DNA of 64,000 bases. Origin: Synechococcus sp. BSA11S (GTDB lineage Bacteria; Cyanobacteriota; Cyanobacteriia; PCC-6307; Cyanobiaceae). Below are positions 55,747 to 64,000 of this stretch, piece after piece. Made by a program: the position numbers and the translations under genes. Position 1 is the first letter of the stretch, and each line of letters opens with the position of its first letter. The stretch spans positions 1-64,000 of the forward strand of contig NZ_VNWP01000011.1 in the NCBI RefSeq assembly GCF_014224355.1, written 5' to 3'. The notes under the pieces were generated by a model. It ran no database searches. It had not been told where the DNA came from and worked only from the letters and a program-made list of their open reading frames with translations.

Positions 55747-57103
55747 CCGCTGCCAAGGGCAGGGTGGCCAGGGTGGCCAGGCAGAACCAGCCGGTGAGCT
55801 GCACCTCCGGGCGGAAGAAGATCGTGTCGGTGAGGCCCTGGACACAGAGGCCAACGATGGCTGCCACGGCTCCGAGCGCCGGCAGGACGTGGGGATGTTC
55901 ACGCCGCAGCTGGGACAGGCCCTGGCGAAGGCTGCACTGCAGCAGGCCAAGGCCCGCCAGCAGTCCGGGAATGCCCCCCTCAACGGCCAGCTCCAGGGGG
56001 ATCGAGTAGGCGCTGAGGGCGTTGAACTTCGGTTGCTGGTAGAGGGGATAGATCAGATTGAAGATCGTGTTGCCCGGCCCGATGCCCAGCCAGGGCCGGT
56101 CCTGGACCATCTGGAGAGCCGCCATCCAGACGTTGATGCGGAAGTTGTTGGAACTGTCTTCCCGGCCCGCCACCAGACTCAGCACCCGCACCCGCAGGGC
56201 TTCCACCTGGCTGATGGCCACCACCAGCACCAAGGCCCCGCCCAGCAGAAGCAGCAGCGGAAACAGGCGTCTGAGCAGGGGCGACCAGTGACGACTGGCC
56301 CGCAGGGCCAGCAGCAAGGCCAGGCTGCCGAGGGCCCCCACGAGGCCCAGCCAGCCGCCTCGGCTGTAGGTGAGCATCAAGGCCGCCACCCCGATCAGCA
56401 GCGCCGCGAGGGCATAGAGGCGGGCCATGGGCCGCCGCCAGCGCAGCATGGCCACGGCAGCCAGTGGCAGGATCGGCAGCAGGTAGCCCGCGAGCAGGTT
56501 CGGGTTGCCGAGGGTGCTGTAGATCCGCACCGTCCCTTCCGCCACCGAGTTCGGGTCTGACCAGCGCGCCAGGGCCGAGCTGTCGGCATAGAGCTGACGG
56601 ATGCCGATCACCGCCGTGATCAGTTGCCCGCCCAGCAGGGCGGCCACGATCCGGTCCCACCAGACGGGCGCCGTGGCGAGCAGCTGACGCATCAGGGCAT
56701 AGACGCCCAGGTAGCTGACCAGCTTGAGCAGGCCCTTGGCCGCAGCCGTGGGCACGGGCGAGAAGCCGGTGGCCAGCACCGCCAGCCCCAGCATCAGAAG
56801 CAGCCAGCCGCTGATCGGTCCGATCCGGCCGGCGGGGGTGCGCAGGGCCCAGATCAGCCAGAGCAGACCACTGGAGAGGATCAGCAGACTCAGCCCGGCC
56901 CGGGTGACCAGTGGCAGACCCGCCATCAGCGCGCAGAGCACCAGCCCGGCCAGCAGGGGCAGATTCCTGGCCAGGGGGCCCGAGGAGGAGGCGAACAGCC
57001 CCTGCCAGCGCAGCAGCCAGGGCACCCGGGATTCGTGCTCCGGGGCGTCGGTGCCACCGCCCTCAGCGGAGCCGACGGCGGCATGGGTGGCGGGGTTGGG
57101 CAT
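55739..57103 (-). CDS. ictB: IctB-family / O-antigen-ligase-like membrane protein
   Basis: This 454-residue protein has about ten membrane helices and a large periplasmic loop. It contains IYSTLGNPNLLAGYLLPILP, LMLTYSRGGWLGLVGALGSL, RPWLGIGPGNTIFNLIYPLY and LAVEGGIPGLLAGLGLLQCS, the O-antigen ligase (Wzy/WaaL) pattern used for IctB. IctB was once proposed as a bicarbonate transporter, but the motif set favours a glycan ligase or polymerase role. The start shares one base with the stop of trmB, so the two are coupled. Confidence 0.88.
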   Translation of the reverse strand: MPNPATHAAVGSAEGGGTDAPEHESRVPWLLRWQGLFASSSGPLARNLPLLAGLVLCALMAGLPLVTRAGLSLLILSSGLLWLIWALRTPAGRIGPISGWLLLMLGLAVLATGFSPVPTAAAKGLLKLVSYLGVYALMRQLLATAPVWWDRIVAALLGGQLITAVIGIRQLYADSSALARWSDPNSVAEGTVRIYSTLGNPNLLAGYLLPILPLAAVAMLRWRRPMARLYALAALLIGVAALMLTYSRGGWLGLVGALGSLALLLALRASRHWSPLLRRLFPLLLLLGGALVLVVAISQVEALRVRVLSLVAGREDSSNNFRINVWMAALQMVQDRPWLGIGPGNTIFNLIYPLYQQPKFNALSAYSIPLELAVEGGIPGLLAGLGLLQCSLRQGLSQLRREHPHVLPALGAVAAIVGLCVQGLTDTIFFRPEVQLTGWFCLATLATLPLAADG

Positions 57104-57816
57104 CAGGCACCGGCGGAACGGGCCGACGGATTATGGGCGGCTTCGGTGCTCCGCTCCAGGGGCGGCGGCGGATGGCTGCAGGGCTTGCTCCCGCGCCGAT
57201 AGAGCACCCGGTACACCGGCAGCCCCCGGGCGAGCACCAGCCGCTCCCGCTCCGTTGCCACCGGCCACGGGTTGTCACCGCGCCACGGACGTGCGTCCTC
57301 CGCAGGACGCCTGAACCAGCCACTGGATTCGGTGAGCGCCACCATCGGCTCGATCACTGCCGTCACATCGCTCTGCAGAAACAGCTCGCCCCCCTCAGGC
57401 AGGGTCGCCGCCAGGGCCTGGAGCAGGTCGGGCTGAAGCACCCGTCGCTTGTGATGCCTGCTCTTGAACCAGGGGTCGGGAAACTGGATCGTCACCCGCC
57501 CCAGCTGTCCGGCAGGCAGGGTCGCCAGCCAGCACAGCAGGCTCACATTGGCGTTGCAGAAGAGGAAGCGCAGGTTGCCCGCGCTCAGCTCCCGGCGGTC
57601 GCGTTCGGCGGCCTCCACCAGAGGCCTGCGGATCTCGATCCCCAGAAAGTTCCAGGAGGGCTGGAGTGGAGCCATCGCCAGCAGGAAGCGCCCGCGGGCA
57701 CTGCCGATGTCGAGGTGGAGCGGCTGGCCCGGGCGCTCGAACAGCTCCTGGAGGAGGGGCAACGGCAGGGGCCTCTGGTGCACCCTGGAGAGGGGGTTGA
57801 CGTGCTGCCGCACCAC
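57103..57816 (-). CDS. trmB: tRNA (guanine-N7-)-methyltransferase
   Basis: This 237-residue SAM-dependent enzyme methylates G46 in the tRNA variable loop. Motifs are [20 protein letters not shown] (SAM site), [20 protein letters not shown], the catalytic segment [20 protein letters not shown] and [12 protein letters not shown] near the C-terminus. Length is typical. It lies 3 bases after the FIST gene stop and overlaps the ictB-like start by one base, giving a compact FIST-trmB-ictB-kinase minus-strand run. Confidence 0.94.
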   Translation of the reverse strand: MVRQHVNPLSRVHQRPLPLPLLQELFERPGQPLHLDIGSARGRFLLAMAPLQPSWNFLGIEIRRPLVEAAERDRRELSAGNLRFLFCNANVSLLCWLATLPAGQLGRVTIQFPDPWFKSRHHKRRVLQPDLLQALAATLPEGGELFLQSDVTAVIEPMVALTESSGWFRRPAEDARPWRGDNPWPVATERERLVLARGLPVYRVLYRRGSKPCSHPPPPLERSTEAAHNPSARSAGA

Positions 57817-57819
57817 CGC

Positions 57820-59127
57820 TCAGCCCTCTGCCGGTGGCGGCCCTGCAGCCTCACGGGGCACCAGGAAGCCCAGGCTTGCCGTGTAACCGTGCAGGTAGGT
57901 GGTGCCTCCCACCGGTCCGATCTCTCCGTTGCAGAAGGCCCCGGCCATCGGCAGACCTGGAAATTCCCGCTGGACGATGCTCACATCGCCGTCGGCTTCG
58001 CCGTAGAGCCCCACCCCGCGCCCCAGGCAGGCGAAGAGCAGGCCAGCCAGAGGAGGCTGGGCGGCGCTGGCGCTGGCCTGGTTGCGCAGCAACTGTCGCA
58101 GCTCCTGGCGTGAGGCCTCGGCATCGCGCAGCTGAAACTGCACCTGCTGGCCCACCCGCAGGCGCTCGGCCACCGCCACCGCCCCGTTGCGGGGGTCCAC
58201 CCCGATCAGGTTCCTGACCAGAAAAGCGGTGCTCTCCCCGTCGTCCCCGCCGTCGGCCAGGCTGAAACTGCTGCGCGCCACCCCGAGGAAGAGGGAGTGG
58301 CGCACCAGTTCCCGCTCGGTGGGGTTGAGGGTCTGCAGGATCGACTGCAGACAGTTCACCGGGGTGTTCTGCTGGTCGCCGCGGCTGAGCTGAAGCACCA
58401 CATTGCGCTCCGCCTGCTCGATCTCGAACACGGGGCCGATCGGCCGGCATCCCTGTGCCACCAAGGGATCGATGGTCCAGCGGCCACCGATCAGGCAGCC
58501 CACGGCACCGGTCACCACCCGATCGTCGAGCAGCAGTGATCCATGGTTGGCACTGTGCTGGCCAGCGATTCCCCCCACCTTGGCCAGGCCGGGGAAGGCG
58601 TAATCGAGGCCGCTGATCAGATCATTGATCGCCTGGCAGGTGGGGTCCACCAGAAGCACCATCGCGGAAGCCCGCTCCGGATCGGCTCCCACCCAGCTCA
58701 CCCAGTCGCGGCTGTCTCCATCGAGATCGGGCAGCTGGTCGGTGTCCAGCCCGAACAGCTGCAGATCGGCCCCCGGCAGATGCAGCAGCATCACGCTCAG
58801 GGCAGGTTCCTGTTCCACTTCATGGGCGGTACCGCTGACCCCCGTGCCCACCACGCCCCCGCCGGCGGCGCCGAGCCAGTGGCGGGCCCGCAGGCGGGAG
58901 CGCAGCAGAGGTAGCAGCCGCGGCAGGTCGCTGGCGTAACTGGTGGAGCCGAACACCAGGGCCAGATCCGCTTCCCCCCGCGCAGCTGAGCGATACTCCC
59001 GGGCACACAGCTGCTGAACCACCTCGCCGACGGCGTCCTCCAGGGAGGGCTGGCGTGAGAGCGCCGTGCGGCAGGAAGCCTGCTCATCACCACGTCGGAG
59101 CCAGGAGAACAGCGGGGGCGCAGGCAT
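57820..59127 (-). CDS. FIST-domain signal-sensing protein
   Basis: From the ATG at 59127 (MPAPPLFSWLRRGDEQASCR) this is 435 residues, soluble. The FIST_N domain (about 30-230) includes ADLALVFGSTSYASDLPRLL, HWLGAAGGGVVGTGVS and VGGIAGQHSANHGSLLLDDR. The FIST_C domain (about 240-410) ends GDVSIVQREFPGLPMAGAFC then NGEIGPVGGTTYLHGYTASL. FIST modules are predicted to bind small ligands such as amino acids upstream of kinases or cyclases. Here no output domain is fused, so any partner must be encoded elsewhere. It heads the trmB-ictB run. Confidence 0.88.
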   Translation of the reverse strand: MPAPPLFSWLRRGDEQASCRTALSRQPSLEDAVGEVVQQLCAREYRSAARGEADLALVFGSTSYASDLPRLLPLLRSRLRARHWLGAAGGGVVGTGVSGTAHEVEQEPALSVMLLHLPGADLQLFGLDTDQLPDLDGDSRDWVSWVGADPERASAMVLLVDPTCQAINDLISGLDYAFPGLAKVGGIAGQHSANHGSLLLDDRVVTGAVGCLIGGRWTIDPLVAQGCRPIGPVFEIEQAERNVVLQLSRGDQQNTPVNCLQSILQTLNPTERELVRHSLFLGVARSSFSLADGGDDGESTAFLVRNLIGVDPRNGAVAVAERLRVGQQVQFQLRDAEASRQELRQLLRNQASASAAQPPLAGLLFACLGRGVGLYGEADGDVSIVQREFPGLPMAGAFCNGEIGPVGGTTYLHGYTASLGFLVPREAAGPPPAEG

Positions 59128-59161
59128 CACCCGAACCTACTGGTGTGGCTTGGCGCGGATA

Positions 59162-59800
59162 ATGGCGCCTTCCCGTACCCAAGCTGTGCCTGACCTGCTG
59201 TACCGCACCCTGGTGTGGCTCGACTTCCGCCTTGCGGTGGTCTTCACTCTGGGCCTGCCTCTGGTGCTGCTGGTCTGGGCGGCCTGCCGGCGGGAAGGGG
59301 CGCTGCTGCGGCTGATGGGCATCTACTGGAAGGTGGCCAGCCTGCTGGCGATTGCGGTGCTGTTGTTCGTCGACGCCCGGCCCCTGGCCTATCCACTGAT
59401 GATTCTGGCGAAACTGCTGATGGTGGCGTCGCTCTGGTTCTGGGTGGACCTGAATGAGGAGCTGGCTGATCTGCCCCCCTGGCGCGCCCTTCCCCTGGCG
59501 GTGCGCAGCTGGCGCTGGGCACTCACGGCCTTTGGCCTGCTGGGGGCCGGGCTTGGCCTGAGTGCCCTGGGCTGTGGCCTGGGCGTGGCCCGCAGCGCGT
59601 TCTGTCAGACCTGGCTGGAGGCTCCGCGCCGCCTGCATGGGTTGGCGACGGAGGTGTTCGCCTTCGTGTTCGGTGCCGACCTCACCCCCACCCTCACCGC
59701 GTTCTTCGGTTACCTGGCGCTGGTGGCCTATGTGGTGGGTCTGCTGCAATGGATCCTGGTGCGTCTACCCCGTCAGGGGCGGGTCGCTGGAGGATTCTGA
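59162..59800 (+). CDS. DUF3177 membrane protein
   Basis: From the ATG at 59162 this is 212 residues with five or six hydrophobic helices. The opening LLYRTLVWLDFRLAVVFTLG then LPLVLLVWAACRREGALLRL, with IYWKVASLLAIAVLLFVDAR and WVDLNEELADLPPWRALPLA, is the pattern I recall for the cyanobacterial DUF3177 family. Function unknown. A GTG start 8 codons later is possible. It is divergent from the FIST gene and overlaps the next gene by one base (TGATG). Confidence 0.75.
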   Translation: MAPSRTQAVPDLLYRTLVWLDFRLAVVFTLGLPLVLLVWAACRREGALLRLMGIYWKVASLLAIAVLLFVDARPLAYPLMILAKLLMVASLWFWVDLNEELADLPPWRALPLAVRSWRWALTAFGLLGAGLGLSALGCGLGVARSAFCQTWLEAPRRLHGLATEVFAFVFGADLTPTLTAFFGYLALVAYVVGLLQWILVRLPRQGRVAGGF

Positions 59801-60099
59801 TGGCCCAGTCCCTGCTGGCCCAGCTCGAAGCCCTCAGTCGCGGCCGGGCCGACCGGGTGCTGCGCCTGCGGGGCACCCTGCCGGGGGCGCAGCATGAGCC
59901 CTTCGAGCTGCTGGTGTTCCGTGGGTTCTCCTGCAGCGTCACCCACCCCACCGCCTTTGATCCCGACCAGAGTGCCCTGCCGGATGGGGCCGAGATCAGC
60001 GAGGCCGAGCTGCTGCTGGGGCCCCTGAACCCCGCCGACGAGCAGGTGCTGGCGGGCCCTCTGGCACCCCAGCACTTTCTCGATCCAGCCCACTGGTGA
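59800..60099 (+). CDS. Small conserved cyanobacterial protein
   Basis: This 99-residue soluble protein reads LEALSRGRADRVLRLRGTLP, EPFELLVFRGFSCSVTHPTA, FDPDQSALPDGAEISEAELL and DPAHW at the end. I associate the FKGFSSxxxHPTAFDPD-type block with a small family shared by cyanobacteria and plants (possibly DUF7734); function unknown. The start ATG overlaps the DUF3177 stop by one base, so the two are translated together. It ends 7 bases before the convergent ileS. Confidence 0.7.
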   Translation: MAQSLLAQLEALSRGRADRVLRLRGTLPGAQHEPFELLVFRGFSCSVTHPTAFDPDQSALPDGAEISEAELLLGPLNPADEQVLAGPLAPQHFLDPAHW

Positions 60100-60106
60100 G
60101 CCGCGC

Positions 60107-63097
<2,991 letters not shown>

Positions 63098-63140
63098 AGC
63101 GCCTGGGGGGGCAGCAAGGGCGAATTATCGACCCCAGCCC

Positions 63141-63770
63141 TCAGGGGTTCTCCTCCGGAGGCTCCTCTGCTCCCTGATCCTGCTCAGCATCATCGGCTGG
63201 CTCACCGCCATCGCTCGCCCCGTCGTCTTGCGGATTGGGCTCAGCGCTGGCCTGCTCAATCAGTTGATCAATCTCCTCAAACGATTCGACTGTGGTGAGG
63301 TCGGCGGCGTCGCTGGTTTCTCCTTCCGGGTCGGGGCGTACCCAGCGCTTGGTGCTCTCGCGGGCCCGGGCACTGGCTTCGCGCCGCTCCTTCAGCCAGG
63401 AGAGCAGGCCCCCCAGGCTGGCTCCCGCCAGGCTGATCAGCCTGATCAGGGCGGCAGCCAGTTGCTGCAGGCTGGTGCGCCAGCGCTCCAGGCCGGTGAG
63501 GCGCGTCTGTTCGTCCGAGCTGAGCTGGCGCCAGCGGCCCAGACCCACCTCCGTGCCCAGCCGACCGATCAGCAGACCGGCGCAGAGCACCGCCAGCATC
63601 GGAGCCCCGCTCAGGCGCTCGGCGCTGGTGACCAGCACCAGACCCAGCACCAGCACCAGGGCACCCCAGACGGAGTCGCGGGGGCGGCTGAGCTCGGGCA
63701 CCAGCAGGGGCAGCAGCAGCACCAGCAGTCCGGCCAGGAGTGCCAGGGATCCACCGAGGGTGGCGAGCAT
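63141..63770 (-). CDS. Ycf66-like membrane protein
   Basis: From the ATG at 63770 (MLATLGGSLALLAGLLVLLL) this is 209 residues. It has three or four hydrophobic segments in the first 100 residues (including VWGALVLVLGLVLVTSAERL and APMLAVLCAGLLIGRLGTEV). A basic stretch (SWLKERREASARARESTKRW) is followed by a long acidic, disordered tail (EEIDQLIEQASAEPNPQDDG to the end). The layout resembles Ycf66-type proteins of cyanobacteria and plastids, whose function is unknown. It lies 43 bases upstream of ileS on the same strand and is divergent from tRNA-Leu. Confidence 0.65.
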   Translation of the reverse strand: MLATLGGSLALLAGLLVLLLPLLVPELSRPRDSVWGALVLVLGLVLVTSAERLSGAPMLAVLCAGLLIGRLGTEVGLGRWRQLSSDEQTRLTGLERWRTSLQQLAAALIRLISLAGASLGGLLSWLKERREASARARESTKRWVRPDPEGETSDAADLTTVESFEEIDQLIEQASAEPNPQDDGASDGGEPADDAEQDQGAEEPPEENP

Positions 63771-63823
63771 GGGGCTTTGGCGGCGGTTCGGCCATTCTGA
63801 GCCGCTCGATACAGTCAGCTCAC

Positions 63824-63905
63824 GCCCACCTGGCGGAATTGGTAGACGCGCTGGTTTTAGGTACCAGTGGCTTCGGTCGTGGGGGTTCAAGTCCCCCGGT
63901 GGGCA
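63824..63905 (+). tRNA. tRNA-Leu (TAG anticodon)
   Basis: This is an 82-base class II tRNA with a long variable arm. The acceptor GCCCACC pairs with GGTGGGC. The anticodon stem CTGGT/ACCAG encloses loop TTTAGGT, giving anticodon TAG. The variable arm lies between CCAG and GGGGG, and the T arm is GGGGG-TTCAAGT-CCCCC. The discriminator is A and CCA is not encoded. Confidence 0.95.
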
Positions 63906-64000
63906 TCACCTCGACGGTCTGATCAGGCCGGTGCCGAGCCGGCCTGGATGTGGCCATACCGGAAAGCCCTGGCCGATCAGCGCGCCAGCATGGCCAGCGG

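Noticed and set aside
63906-64000. End of a minus-strand gene at the right window edge
   Set aside because: Short frames with stops exist, but none shows recognisable protein sequence. An inverted repeat around GGCCGG/CCGGCC is present without a T-tract, so it is not called a terminator.

Overview
The window is a piece of a GC-rich cyanobacterial chromosome, most likely a picocyanobacterium of the Synechococcus/Cyanobium type. The evidence is the set of photosystem genes (psaC, psbI, psbK, psbH, psbN), ntcA, an ictB-like gene, a run of cyanobacteria-restricted DUF families (DUF3155, DUF4079, DUF1997, DUF3181, DUF3146, DUF3084, DUF3177, a Ycf66-like protein), very short intergenic gaps and many 1-40 bp gene overlaps. 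There are two tRNA genes, no rRNA, no CRISPR array and no prophage. Family names were assigned from memory of motifs, not from a database search.

Layout. 1-560 holds remnants of two insertion-sequence transposases that abut a truncated gtrA. 560-1790 is a patch of visibly lower GC with an intact family-2 glycosyltransferase, followed by a second glycosyltransferase fused to GtrA. 2994-6570 (minus strand) is acpP-fabF-transketolase, divergent from psaC. 7114-18845 contains glmS, a CBS-domain membrane protein, a Gfo/Idh/MocA oxidoreductase, a very large GH15/phosphorylase-kinase-like protein, a WecG/TagA glycosyltransferase, psbK, tgt, cobS and a soluble histidine kinase. 18846-19248 is the longest stretch without a gene and has palindromes and competing hairpins ahead of a DUF3155 gene. 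19685-29688 contains an esterase, purH, two conserved proteins, ispH, the ammonium transporter gene, sfsA, murJ and three small proteins. 29786-36071 contains tRNA-Arg, glyA, a wecA-like gene, cinA and leuC-leuD. 36075-46841 contains an outer-membrane LptD-like protein, psbI, a GH38 alpha-mannosidase, the divergent psbN/psbH pair, tatA, pth, DUF3146, a YqgF-like nuclease, DUF3084 and ntcA. 47049-64000 contains a CobA/BtuR-like protein, dcd, thyX, a thioredoxin-like protein, a NIL-ferredoxin with a membrane partner, a lytic transglycosylase, glmM, an N-acetylglucosamine-kinase-like protein, an ictB-like gene, trmB, a FIST protein, DUF3177, ileS, the Ycf66-like gene and tRNA-Leu. The last 95 bases contain an inverted repeat but no gene that can be supported.

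Themes. Cell-envelope and amino-sugar functions recur (glmS, glmM, GlcNAc kinase-like, WecA-like, WecG-like, murJ, lytic transglycosylase, LptD-like, three glycosyltransferase or flippase genes, GH38). Nitrogen control is represented by ntcA and amt1. dcd and thyX together supply dTMP. Small photosystem subunits are scattered as single genes.

No unmistakable new defence or mobile system is present. The most interesting signals are regulatory: an NtcA-type promoter in front of ntcA itself, a probable psbK terminator encoded inside the convergent wecG-like gene, and an attenuator-like leader before the DUF3155 gene. Two proteins also stand out: a P-loop-like protein that has lost its Walker A lysine, and a single-chain outer-membrane protein that appears to carry two barrel-like regions.
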